This document shows positions 15,117 through 23,300 of a stretch of DNA of 41,584 nt, piece after piece. Positions within the stretch are counted from its first letter, which is position 1. Each line of letters begins with the position of its first letter. The DNA is taken from contig NZ_SMDQ01000052.1 in NCBI RefSeq assembly GCF_012911975.1, forward strand, positions 1-41,584, given 5' to 3'. The translations under genes were made by a program, and so were the position numbers. The notes beneath the pieces were generated by a model, which saw nothing but the letters and a program-made list of their open reading frames with translations, had not been told where the DNA came from and did no database searches. The stretch comes from Nodosilinea sp. P-1105. GTDB lineage: Bacteria > Cyanobacteriota > Cyanobacteriia > Phormidesmidales > Phormidesmidaceae.

Positions 15117-15689
15117 TCAGCCCGACCGGGGGAAAACAATGTCTTCATAAATGTCCGCCATCGTCATGATCAGCCCCACGGATTCTAGCCGCAAGGGGCT
15201 GTTATCTTTCAGTACCTCGCGGCCCCAACTGCCATTGGCCTCTCGTCGGTAAACCTCGACCACTGCCGCTATTTGTGATACCAGCACATACTCTTGCAGC
15301 GATTCAATCTGGCGAGAGTTGATCAGCTTTTCGCTGCGATCGATCCGTTCGGTGCCGGGGGACAACACCTGGACCAAAAGCTTGGGGCGTTCTTTAAAGT
15401 ATCGCTCGGCATCTGTGGGGTCGCAGGTTACCGATAGATCGGGATAGTAAAAAATGTCTAGGGCCGCAATGTGAATTTTCATGTTGCCCGAAAAGACCCG
15501 GCAGTCGGTGCCGCGCAGGTGGGCACGCAGGCGAGTATAAAAATTTCCGGCAATCAGGTCATGCTCCTCGCTGCCCCCAGCCATGGCATAGACCTGCCCC
15601 GCTACGTACTCATGGCGTTCTGGGCTACTGTGCTCTAGGGCCAGATAGGCCTGCTTGGTGAGGGGGTGATTGTCAGCAGCGGCAATCAT
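15117..15689 (-). CDS. Uma2-family protein (DUF820, PD-(D/E)XK-like)
   Basis: This 190-residue protein starts with the family's typical segment (LTKQAYLALEHSSPERHEYV). It has the acidic pair in DIFYYPDLSVT (the PD motif), then PKLLVQVLSPGTER (the ExK-like region, here VQV) and a C-terminal LQEYVLVSQ. Uma2 proteins are expanded to dozens of copies in cyanobacteria; the fold is that of restriction-endonuclease-like nucleases, but the biological role is unknown. Typical members read LLVEVLSPST; here the glutamate is replaced by glutamine (LLVQVLS), which may reduce metal binding. It is the first of three Uma2 genes in the window. Confidence 0.88.
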   Translation of the reverse strand: MIAAADNHPLTKQAYLALEHSSPERHEYVAGQVYAMAGGSEEHDLIAGNFYTRLRAHLRGTDCRVFSGNMKIHIAALDIFYYPDLSVTCDPTDAERYFKERPKLLVQVLSPGTERIDRSEKLINSRQIESLQEYVLVSQIAAVVEVYRREANGSWGREVLKDNSPLRLESVGLIMTMADIYEDIVFPRSG

Positions 15690-15840
15690 GGCTCAAATAG
15701 GGCGAGCGTCATATTTTATCCATTGTAGTTAGAACTGTAGTTAGAACGGGCCGTCGAAACCGCTCGCCCCGCCTGCGATCCCATGTTGGCCGCTACCCTG
15801 GGCATCGAGTTGCCCCAGCCGTCCGCCCTCCTGCTTCCCC

Positions 15841-15917
15841 CTCGTTCCCATGCCCCTCGTTCCCATGCCCCTCGTTCCCATGCTCTGCGTGGGAACGCTC
15901 CCCAGAGGCTCTGCCTC
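15841..15917. repeat. Dispersed repeat family R2, copy 1, with a three-fold iterated head
   Basis: CTCGTTCCCATGCCC is present at 15841-15855 and 15856-15870, and again as the beginning of the full unit at 15871. The unit then contains the hairpin GTTCCCATGCTCTGCGTGGGAAC and CCCCAGAGGCTCTGCCTC. The unit recurs at 28644-28690 with two differences in 47 bases. Similar units are common in many bacterial genomes (general knowledge). The rest of 15690-16028 contains nothing I can name. Confidence 0.8.
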
Positions 15918-16028
15918 ATTGGTAGCCAACTGTAGACAGAACCTGGCAAACAGCAGCCATGACGGTCTAAGTCCGATACCTGTTGTCCACTACGATAGAA
16001 TCGACTTACCAAGTAAGAGGCAGTTCCT

Positions 16029-16289
16029 ATGTCTACTGTCACCGTCTCAGACAATGGCCAGGTGGTTATACCGGCTGCCATCCGCAAACACTTGGGGATT
16101 ACGCCTGGAAGCCAACTTACTTTTTCCCTGGAAGGCAACACCATTCGAGTAGAGGTCAAACGCGCGATCGCTCACACCACCATTGACGAGGGGTTTGGCA
16201 TGTTGGTTTGTCCCCCTGGCCCTACCCGTCATCTTACTGACTTTGATGTTGCCAAAGCCATGGGAGTAACCATTGTGAAAACCTGGTGA
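16029..16289 (+). CDS. AbrB/MazE-type antitoxin (VapB-like)
   Basis: This 86-residue protein has a swapped-hairpin AbrB DNA-binding domain at residues 1-48 (VTVSDNGQVVIPAAIRKHLGI, TPGSQLTFSLEGNTIRVEV). A short toxin-binding tail follows (GFGMLVCPPGPTRHLTDFD, then VAKAM). A GAGG lies 8-11 bases upstream of the ATG. Such antitoxins normally precede a PIN-domain toxin. Here only a toxin remnant follows, overlapping the last codons of the antitoxin. The final residues (GVTIVKTW) look atypical and are probably read through the deletion junction. Possibly still a functional autoregulator. Confidence 0.82.
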   Translation: MSTVTVSDNGQVVIPAAIRKHLGITPGSQLTFSLEGNTIRVEVKRAIAHTTIDEGFGMLVCPPGPTRHLTDFDVAKAMGVTIVKTW

Positions 16290-16366
16290 GCTTTGACGAT
16301 CAGCGCTTTGCCCGTAGAGCCCGAAAGCTACAGCTACAGCCACCTGTCGTTGTACCAACAGAATAA
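16262..16366 (+). pseudogene. C-terminal remnant of a VapC-like PIN toxin
   Basis: In the frame offset from the antitoxin, the sequence encodes GSNHCENLVSFDDQRFARRA, then RKLQLQPPVVVPTE and a TAA at 16364-16366. The C-x-x-LVSFDDQRFARRA...PPV pattern is the terminal strand and helix of PIN-domain toxins (usually about 130-140 residues). The first 100 or so residues are missing, so the toxin is dead. The remnant starts inside the antitoxin's coding end, which marks the deletion junction. Confidence 0.7.
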
Positions 16367-16401
16367 AGTACGTTTGGCTTTGCCCATTAGCCTAATGCAG
16401 G

Positions 16402-19400
16402 CTACCTTCCCTCGCATAAGGCTCGGTCTTCGTCGGAAAGGTCGGGGTTATGGGTTAGGTAAGGCCGCAGGCGGTGGCAAGCCGCTGCAAGTAGATCGTC
16501 AATGCGATCGAGGGTGTAGACCGGCCAGAGTTTAACGACGCCATTTTCTCGCATGCGATCGGGGGGCAGGGCAACGGCTATCTGAGTCCAATCTGCATTG
16601 AAGTCACCCGTTCCTTCAAATTGGGCAATTTGTTGGCCGTTTAAGGCCCAGATACGAGTAGTGCCGTCACCCCCGCTGGTGGCAATCTGGTCGCCATCGG
16701 GACTGAACGCCACTTGAGTGACACCGCCTTGATGGCCTTCCAACACCGCCAGTTGCTGGCCCGAAGGGTCCCACAGCCGCGCCGTGCCGTCCTCTCCGCT
16801 TGTCGCGATCAGGTCACCATCGGGACTGAATGCCACATGCCAGACGCTGCCCTGATGGCCTTCCATGAGAGCGAGTTGGTGGCCGCTTAAGTCCCACAGC
16901 CGCGCCGTGCCATCCGCACCGCTCGTGGCAATCAGGTTGCCATCGGGACTGAACGCTACCTGAAAGATAGGGCCTTGATGGCCGTTTAGCCGAGTCAACT
17001 CATTACCCTGTAGGTTCCACAGTCGCGCTGTCCCGTCCGCACCGCGCATCGCGAGATGGGAGCCGCCTGGGCTGAACACAGCCTGACTGACCCTGCCTTG
17101 ATTACTTCCTCTCCACGCCGTCACGTCCTCCAACTGCCCCAACTTATTTCCCTGGAGATCCCACAGCTGCACCGTTCCGTCCTCCCCGCTCGTCGCGATC
17201 TGGCGGCCATCCGGACGGTACGCTACTTGAAAAATACTGCCTTGATGATTCTCTAGCCGCGCCAACTGGTTCCCCTGCAAATCCCATAGCCGTGCCGTTC
17301 CGTCCTCCCCGCTCGTCGCTATCTGGCGGCCATCGGGACTGAAAACCACTTGCCAGATGTTGCCCTGATGACCTTCTATCACCGCTAGCTGATGGCCGCT
17401 TAAGTCCCACAGATGGGCCGTCCCATCCACACCGCTCGTCGCGATTTTATCTCTCTCAGGACTGAAAACAACTTCCCTGGTATTACCCTGATAACCTTCT
17501 AGTACTGCTAACTGATTGCCCCCTAAGTCCCACAGCCGCACCGTGTCATCAGGCCCGCCCGTGGCAATTTGGCGACCATTGGGACTGAAAACTATCTGCA
17601 TATTCGTGAATATTGTGCCGCCACCAGGCTCAGATAGCTTCATTAAAATGCCTCTCTGAGGACCTTCTATTACCGCCAGTTGATTACCACTTGAATCCCA
17701 CAGCCGGGCAGTGCCGTCCTCTCCGCTCGTCGCTATCTGGCGGCCATCGGGACTGAACACCACATGCCAGACCCTCCCCTGATGGCCTTCCATCACCGCC
17801 AGTTGATTGCCCCTTAGGTCCCACAGCCGGGCGGTGCCCTCCTCTCCGCTCGTGGCAATTTGGGAGCCATCGGGGCTGAAACGCACTTGCCAGCCCCTCC
17901 CCTGATGGCCTTCCATCACCGCCAGTTGATTGCCCCTTAGGTCCCACAGCCGGGCGGTGCCGTCCTCTCCGCTCGTCGCTATCTGGCGGCCATCGGGACT
18001 GAACGAAACTTGCCGAACGGAGCCCTGATGCCCTTCCATCACCGCCAGTTGATAGCCGCTTAAGTCCCACAGCCGGATAGTGCCATCGTCTCCGCTCGTC
18101 GCTATCTGGCGGCCATCAGGACTGAACGCCACCTGCCAGACACTGCCTTGATGGCCCTCCATCACTGCAACCTGATTCCCCTGTAGGTCCCACAGCCGCG
18201 CCGTACCGTCCGCCCCGCGAGTGGCGATCAGATCGCCATCAGGACTGAACGCCACCTGCCAGACGCTGCCCTGATGGCCTTCCATGAGGGCGAGTTGATG
18301 GCCGCTTAAGTCCCACAGACGGACGGTGCCGTCGTTTCCGCTCGTCGCGATCAGGTCGCCATCGGGACTGAACGCCACCTGCCAGACGCTGCCCTGATGG
18401 CCTTCCATGAGGGCGAGTTGATGGCCGCTTAAGTCCCACAGACGGACGGTGCCGTCGTTTCCGCTCGTCGCGATCAGGTCGCCATCGGGACTGAACGTCA
18501 CCTGCCAAACACTGCTTTGATGGCCTTCCAGCCGGGTTTCGCGGATTTCATTCAAGCTCGTTTGCAAAGCCAATAGAGGACTAGCGGCCAAGTAATCGAC
18601 TTTATCAGTGGCCAACATCTTGCTAGCTTGATTCATCACCTGAATCGCCCCATTAGCTGCCCTATAGGCTGCGAACAATCCCTCCGTCTCTTGAAACCGA
18701 AACGTTTGGCTAGCGGCAAACCCAGCCCGTTCTAGATTTGTCACACGCCTGACCAGGGTGGCTTCATCGCTGGCTCGCTCTCGCTCAGCCAGGGCCGCTT
18801 CCGTCTCAACCTTGGCTTGGGAAGCCGCCGTTTCAGCCTCAGCCCGAGCGGCTTGGGCCTGAGTGAGTTGGGTAGTGGCCCTTTCCACCGCCTCCCGAGC
18901 CGCCTGCTGTTCCTGTTGAGCTTGCCGATCAATCTCAGCCAGTTGCGCCGCCGCCTCGTCCACCTGCTGCTGGGCCTCCTGCTCCCGCTCGATCGCTGCC
19001 ACCGATCGCCGGTCAGCAATCCCGGCTCGCATGCTCGCTACCCCTACATTAAAGTCAGCCTTCAGTTCTGCAAAGCTGGCGGTTCTTTGCTGTTGCTCGG
19101 CTTTAATTTGGCTGTCGGTGGCATCGGCCCTAGCCTCCTGGGCCTCGCGGGTGGCAAAAATAGCCGCTCCTCCGGTGGCAGTAGCGACGATCGCCGCCAC
19201 CGCTACCGTGCCTGCCAGCAAACGCCGCGCTTTGCGGTTGGTTTCCCTGGCCGCTTGTAGTTCCTGTTCCGCTTCCCGCTGGGCCGCTGCTAAAATCCGA
19301 TTGGCTTCCTGAATTGCTTGCTTATCTAACTTTTCGCTGGCGGTCAAAAACTGGTAATCATCATCCCCCAGGCTTTTGCCCATGGCCCAGGCCTGGGCAT

Positions 19401-20574
19401 CTTCCAGGGCTTGACCCCGCAACAACCGCGACTCATCGGCTCTGGCCGAGGCTGCCCAGGCGGTCAGGTTAGCGGCATAGGGGCGCAGCTCCGCCAGTTG
19501 TTGGGCCACCCACTCAGGGCTAAACACCGCCTGGTAAATCGGGTTAAACGATCGCAGTTGACCATTGCGCTCCACCACCAGGCCCGAGAGGCGCAGTTCA
19601 ATCTGTTCTCGGCTGCCGTCGGCCTCCAGGTAGCCCTGCTGCAGGGTTTGTTGGTACAGCCCCAGCAACCGCGCCACGGCATTGTCGTCCCGAAACAGGC
19701 GATCGCGAATCGTGCGCAGGTGTTCGGGTTCGTCCTGGGCTTCCCAATTGTCGATGATGCGGGTGCGCACCAACTGTTCCACTCGTTGGGCTTCGTCCCC
19801 CGCCGCCAGGTACTCCGGCGATTCAGCCATCAGCTGGCACAGCTTTTGAGTCAGTAGGGGCTGGCCGCCGGTCCAGGTCAGAATGGCTTGCAGCACCGCT
19901 GCCGGATCGTCGGCTTTATCCCTCAGCCCCGCCGTCAGCGGCTCCACTTCCCCAGGTCGAAAGCCATAGAGTTCAATCGCTCGACCAATGTTAAACGGGG
20001 TGCGCTTTTTATCTTGAATCAGGTCCGAGGGGGTGGCCACCCCCAGCAGGGCAAAGGTGAGGCGGTGGTAGGCGTCGTGGTCGGCCCGCTGGTTGTAGCA
20101 GGCGCGAATCAGGGCAAAAAAGTCGTCTTTGAAATCTAGCCGCAGAATGCTGTCGATTTCATCAATGAAAATTACAACTGGCTGGGACAGGGTGGCCAGT
20201 ACCACATCTTCTAAAAACTCCCCTAGCCGCTGTACCGGCGACAGGCCGCTGTGTTCGTTCCACCAGGGCACCACCTTGACCTTCAGGCCCAGGCTACGGG
20301 CCAGTCGCCGCATTACCCCCAGGTACCACTGCTCTGGGGTAATGTCGTGGCTGCCAATGGCAGTGATATCGATGATGCCACAGGCGATGCCCTCTGCCTG
20401 CAAGCGCTGGGTAGTGCGCACCCGCAGGCTCGACTTACCCATCTGCCGCGAGTTCAACACATAGCAAAATTCCCCCTGCTTCAGAGCCTGGAAGAAGTCC
20501 TCATCGGCCTGGCGATAGACATAGCTGGGGGCATCTTTGGCTAAGCTGCCGCCGACGTTGTAGCGATTAGGCAT
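16402..20574 (-). CDS. AAA_35 ATPase with transmembrane segment, coiled coil and WD40 propeller
   Basis: The protein has 1390 residues. The N-terminal ATPase domain (AAA_35-like, about 10-370) has Walker A VLNSRQMGKSSL at about 39-50, Walker B VVIFIDEIDS at 133-142 and a GGQPLLTQKL motif near 236 shared with STAND ATPases. One hydrophobic helix (RRLLAGTVAVAAIVATATGG, about 450-470) is followed by a long alanine/glutamate-rich coiled coil (about 480-615). From about 682 there are 15 clear WD40 repeats of 41 residues (GHQGSVWQVAFSPDG...LWDLSG) plus a degenerate one, enough for two seven-bladed propellers. Repeats 1 and 2 are identical over 123 bp at DNA level. The role is probably signal-dependent scaffolding; the partner is unknown. 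The ATG at 20574 matches the family start MPNRYNVGG. Confidence 0.88.
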   Translation of the reverse strand: MPNRYNVGGSLAKDAPSYVYRQADEDFFQALKQGEFCYVLNSRQMGKSSLRVRTTQRLQAEGIACGIIDITAIGSHDITPEQWYLGVMRRLARSLGLKVKVVPWWNEHSGLSPVQRLGEFLEDVVLATLSQPVVIFIDEIDSILRLDFKDDFFALIRACYNQRADHDAYHRLTFALLGVATPSDLIQDKKRTPFNIGRAIELYGFRPGEVEPLTAGLRDKADDPAAVLQAILTWTGGQPLLTQKLCQLMAESPEYLAAGDEAQRVEQLVRTRIIDNWEAQDEPEHLRTIRDRLFRDDNAVARLLGLYQQTLQQGYLEADGSREQIELRLSGLVVERNGQLRSFNPIYQAVFSPEWVAQQLAELRPYAANLTAWAASARADESRLLRGQALEDAQAWAMGKSLGDDDYQFLTASEKLDKQAIQEANRILAAAQREAEQELQAARETNRKARRLLAGTVAVAAIVATATGGAAIFATREAQEARADATDSQIKAEQQQRTASFAELKADFNVGVASMRAGIADRRSVAAIEREQEAQQQVDEAAAQLAEIDRQAQQEQQAAREAVERATTQLTQAQAARAEAETAASQAKVETEAALAERERASDEATLVRRVTNLERAGFAASQTFRFQETEGLFAAYRAANGAIQVMNQASKMLATDKVDYLAASPLLALQTSLNEIRETRLEGHQSSVWQVTFSPDGDLIATSGNDGTVRLWDLSGHQLALMEGHQGSVWQVAFSPDGDLIATSGNDGTVRLWDLSGHQLALMEGHQGSVWQVAFSPDGDLIATRGADGTARLWDLQGNQVAVMEGHQGSVWQVAFSPDGRQIATSGDDGTIRLWDLSGYQLAVMEGHQGSVRQVSFSPDGRQIATSGEDGTARLWDLRGNQLAVMEGHQGRGWQVRFSPDGSQIATSGEEGTARLWDLRGNQLAVMEGHQGRVWHVVFSPDGRQIATSGEDGTARLWDSSGNQLAVIEGPQRGILMKLSEPGGGTIFTNMQIVFSPNGRQIATGGPDDTVRLWDLGGNQLAVLEGYQGNTREVVFSPERDKIATSGVDGTAHLWDLSGHQLAVIEGHQGNIWQVVFSPDGRQIATSGEDGTARLWDLQGNQLARLENHQGSIFQVAYRPDGRQIATSGEDGTVQLWDLQGNKLGQLEDVTAWRGSNQGRVSQAVFSPGGSHLAMRGADGTARLWNLQGNELTRLNGHQGPIFQVAFSPDGNLIATSGADGTARLWDLSGHQLALMEGHQGSVWHVAFSPDGDLIATSGEDGTARLWDPSGQQLAVLEGHQGGVTQVAFSPDGDQIATSGGDGTTRIWALNGQQIAQFEGTGDFNADWTQIAVALPPDRMRENGVVKLWPVYTLDRIDDLLAAACHRLRPYLTHNPDLSDEDRALCEGR
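18243..18488. repeat. Two perfect 123-bp tandem WD40-coding units
   Basis: Positions 18243-18365 and 18366-18488 are identical. Each encodes one 41-residue WD40 repeat on the minus strand. Neighbouring repeats diverge by several substitutions, so this pair is the most recent duplication or gene-conversion tract in the array. Confidence 0.9.
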
Positions 20575-20686
20575 GGGGCAAAGGGGGGCACATTACCCTA
20601 GACTACGCCCATCATAGGGGCGCTTTCGGATTGACAGCCCCAAGCTTGGGATTTTCTTCATGCATCCCATTGGGTATCCCCGCCCA

Positions 20687-20923
20687 CTACCGCTGGCTTA
20701 CTGACAAAATGGTGAGGCCAATCACCTGATCATCGGCATAGCGAATTACGACGTCATCGTCAGTGACCTCGCTATCAGTAGCGGATCGGGCTGGCTGATC
20801 AAAGTTGATGTACAGGACATCAGCCTCTGCATCAAACATCATCCAGCAGGGGCGTTGTTCCACAGTTTGTAGTGCTTTAGCCATCTTGAGATAGCCGCCA
20901 ACATTAACTTGAGTGATGGCCAT
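20687..20923 (-). CDS. DUF2283 domain protein
   Basis: This 78-residue protein contains the DUF2283 core FDAEADVLYINFDQ, followed by VTDDDVVIRYADDQVIGLTILSVS. Proteins of this family are small and often lie next to toxin-antitoxin or mobile genes; no biochemical function is established. The ATG at 20923 gives MAITQVNVGGYLKMAK; the internal ATG (12 codons later) is an alternative. It lies nine bases downstream of the Uma2 gene on the same strand, so the two are probably cotranscribed. Confidence 0.78.
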   Translation of the reverse strand: MAITQVNVGGYLKMAKALQTVEQRPCWMMFDAEADVLYINFDQPARSATDSEVTDDDVVIRYADDQVIGLTILSVSQR

Positions 20924-20932
20924 ACCTGTTTG

Positions 20933-21511
20933 CTAGGTAAGGATTGAGGTTAGAGGCAGGCTAAAGCCCAGGAGAACCGGGTCGCCTCTGAGTTCCGCAG
21001 GAGCGTTTAAAATTTCAACATCCTGACCGGGGCGGTAGATTTCCACCTGCTGGTCTTGGGGGTTGATCAACCAGCCCAGCCTGACGCCATTATCTCGGTA
21101 TTCTGCCATTTTGGCCTGCAACCTGGCCAGACTGTCGCTGAGCGATCGCAGCTCGATCACAAAGTCAGGGGCAATGGGCGGAAATTTTTCCCGGTCTTCG
21201 GGGCTCAGGGCTTGCCAGCGGCTGGCTTCAATCCAGGCGGCATCGGGCGATCGCTCAGCCCCATTGGGCAGCTTAAAGCAAGTCGAGGAGTCGAAGACGT
21301 AGCCAAGCTGGGTTTGGCGGTTCCAAAGTCCCAGCTCGATGGTAATGTCGGCATTACGACGACCGCTTTCGCCTCCGGTGGGTGCCATAATGATCAACTC
21401 TCCCTGGGCAGAACGCTCAAACTTGATGTCAGGATTGGCCTGACAAAGCTGGTAAAAGGCTTCGTCAGTCAGGGCACCGACCGGTTCGAGGGTGACAGTG
21501 AAAGCGGTCAT
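20933..21511 (-). CDS. Uma2-family protein (DUF820), second copy
   Basis: This 192-residue protein keeps the PD-(D/E)XK layout: AWIEASRWQALSPEDREKFP before APDFVIELRS (PD then E-x-R) and DSLARLQAKMAEYRDNGVRLGWLINP. The PDFVIE-LRS-x-SD arrangement is the canonical Uma2 centre. It overlaps nothing and is followed after nine bases by the DUF2283 gene. The upstream gap (21512-21610) contains three TTGACA repeats. Its function as a nuclease is inference from fold. Confidence 0.88.
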   Translation of the reverse strand: MTAFTVTLEPVGALTDEAFYQLCQANPDIKFERSAQGELIIMAPTGGESGRRNADITIELGLWNRQTQLGYVFDSSTCFKLPNGAERSPDAAWIEASRWQALSPEDREKFPPIAPDFVIELRSLSDSLARLQAKMAEYRDNGVRLGWLINPQDQQVEIYRPGQDVEILNAPAELRGDPVLLGFSLPLTSILT

Positions 21512-21540
21512 GGGTAAGCTCCGCCATCAATAGGGCAAGT

Positions 21541-21569
21541 TTGACAGAGGTTTGACAGGGGGTTTGACA
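21541..21569. repeat. Three TTGACA iterations upstream of a Uma2 gene
   Basis: TTGACA occurs at 21541-21546, 21552-21557 and 21564-21569, within a degenerate 11/12-bp unit GTTTGACAGRGG. The motif reads as a plus-strand -35 hexamer, although the flanking genes are both on the minus strand. A slipped-strand expansion or a regulator site are the two simple explanations. Confidence 0.5.
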
Positions 21570-21610
21570 GAGGGCAAAGCCCGGCCTAAAAGCAACTGGT
21601 CTCCCCAAGG

Positions 21611-23179
21611 CTAGCGCAAATGCTCTCGAAAATACTGCCGATAGACATCACAGCGGGGCAGCGCCTCATTGCCCTGGAGCTCCACCAGGCCCATACTGTC
21701 TAGCTTAAAGGCGGCTTCGGCGGCCACCGTCACCGCTTCCCGCTTTACCACCACCTGCCGCATGGCCTCGGCCAGCTCGGGGTAGCGTTGCAAATTGTAC
21801 AGGTGTCGCCGCAGGTGGTCGCTGTAGATCCCCGACTCCGTAGCGGCAGTGGCACTCAGGTTATCCAGATTAGCTTCCCCTCGGCGCAGGTGGTACAGGG
21901 CTTTGCGCACCAGGTAGGGATGGCCGCCAATCAGGGTCATCAGTTGCTGGGCCTGGGGGTCGCCCCAACTCAGGCCATAGCGCTGGGCCAACTGCTGCAC
22001 CTGGGCCGAGGTAAACTCGGCCAACTCGACGGTTTTACCCACGTTAAAGGGGGACTGGTTGATGTTCAGCGGCACATAGGCTTCGGTGGAATGAACAATC
22101 ACCAGCCGTAGCTTTTCCCATAGGTCGCTGCCAAAGTCGCCGTAGCGGGCCGACTCGTACCACGATCGCAACAGGCCAAAAAAGTCATCGGCCACCTGCC
22201 GGTGGGGAAACACCATGTCTACCTCATCCAAGGCCAGCACCAGGGGGGTATCCAGGTCTTCCAGCAGACAGTCTTCAAAATAGGCATTGCACTTATCTTT
22301 GCTGCCAAACCCTTGCCAGTAATCATCCAGGTTGTCTCGTCGCTTCAGCTTACGGCGCACCTGTTCACAGATCCAGCGTAGAAACTGATCCAGGTCAGTA
22401 AACAGGCTACTGTCGGCCCGCTGCAAGCTTAGGGGCACAGCCGCGTAGCCCTGCTGGCTGGCATAGTTCAAAATCCGAGCCATCAGGGAGGTTTTGCCCA
22501 TCTGGCGGGGTGCTTTAATCCGAATTAGCGCCCCCGGCTGCATAATTTCGGCATAGCAGTCTTGCTCCACCGGGGGCCGCTCGATGTAGAGGCCCGATTT
22601 AATCGGCACCACGCCTCCGGGTTCCCGCAGCAGTTCTGGTTCAGCCACGGGCAGGGGCGGGGCATCAGGACTGTCCTGCAGTGGGGCGACCGGCAATTGG
22701 GTCTCCTCCGGGGCTGGGGGTGGGGCGGTGTCCGTCGCCATCAGGGTCAGCATTTCCTGGACGATCCCAGGCGTATCGGCCGGAGAATGCCAGCTCCGCT
22801 GTTGCAAGCGGTTCAGGTAGCCCCGCAGGTCATAGTTGAGGGGAGAATCTAGCGGGAAGTTCACCCGAATTGGCAAAATGCGGGGCTTGTCGTTGGGGCG
22901 AGCATCCCGCAATTCCCTGGCCCGCCGCACCTCTTCGGTGACCATTTCGCTGGTGGCCGATCGCTCCGACAGCAGCACCACAAAATAGTCACAGCGCTCT
23001 AGGGCCTCATCAATGCGTTTAGCCCAGTTATCCCCCAACCGAATGCTAGCCGCCGCCATAAACGGTACATGGCCTGCCGCTTCCAGGGCCGCCTGAAGCT
23101 CAAGCGCCAGAGCCTGGTCGGGGTCTTGGCTGCGATAGCTAATAAACACCTGGGCCGGGGGGAAGGCGTCTGCGGTCAT
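21611..23179 (-). CDS. TIR domain-AAA_35 ATPase (STAND-like)
   Basis: This 522-residue protein has a TIR domain at about 9-145 (VFISYRSQD; FMAAASIRLGDNWAKRIDEA; DYFVVLLSERSATSEMVTEE). The glutamate at position 82 or 83 is where TIR NADases keep the catalytic residue. A proline-rich linker (about 150-185) leads to an AAA_35 ATPase domain with Walker A APRQMGKTS at 223-231, Walker B LVLALDEVD at 313-321 and a GGHPYLVRKAL motif. The C-terminal 70 residues look like a winged helix. TIR-STAND proteins are known anti-phage or cell-death sensors, but AAA_35 fusions are hardly characterised. The ATPase relates to that of the WD40 protein about 1.0 kb away. Confidence 0.88.
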   Translation of the reverse strand: MTADAFPPAQVFISYRSQDPDQALALELQAALEAAGHVPFMAAASIRLGDNWAKRIDEALERCDYFVVLLSERSATSEMVTEEVRRARELRDARPNDKPRILPIRVNFPLDSPLNYDLRGYLNRLQQRSWHSPADTPGIVQEMLTLMATDTAPPPAPEETQLPVAPLQDSPDAPPLPVAEPELLREPGGVVPIKSGLYIERPPVEQDCYAEIMQPGALIRIKAPRQMGKTSLMARILNYASQQGYAAVPLSLQRADSSLFTDLDQFLRWICEQVRRKLKRRDNLDDYWQGFGSKDKCNAYFEDCLLEDLDTPLVLALDEVDMVFPHRQVADDFFGLLRSWYESARYGDFGSDLWEKLRLVIVHSTEAYVPLNINQSPFNVGKTVELAEFTSAQVQQLAQRYGLSWGDPQAQQLMTLIGGHPYLVRKALYHLRRGEANLDNLSATAATESGIYSDHLRRHLYNLQRYPELAEAMRQVVVKREAVTVAAEAAFKLDSMGLVELQGNEALPRCDVYRQYFREHLR

Positions 23180-23256
23180 GGGGAAGGGAGAATGCAGGTT
23201 AGGTCTAAGTTAGGCGGTGCAGCCCCAATCTGGCAAATTGGGTCGGCGGTGCGGCG

Positions 23257-23283
23257 ACGGCGGCGCAACTGGTGCGCGAGTAT
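23257..23283. repeat. 27-bp exact match to the rhodanese gene
   Basis: The segment from ACGGCGGCGCAACTGG through GTGCGCGAGTAT matches 8452-8478 inside the rhodanese-DUF302 gene, with one mismatch in the extension to the left. It lies in the 121-bp gap between the TIR gene and the third Uma2 gene, where it has no coding role. Confidence 0.7.
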
Positions 23284-23300
23284 GTCGACTTATGTCTTAT

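Noticed and set aside
17144-18508. Long open frames in other frames of the WD40 gene
   Set aside because: They repeat with the WD40 period and have low-complexity arginine/proline-rich products, so they are shadows of the real gene.
16600-18520. Regularly spaced repeats that could suggest a CRISPR array
   Set aside because: The 123-bp period is the codon-length of WD40 repeats, read through in a single long frame, and there are no unique spacers.
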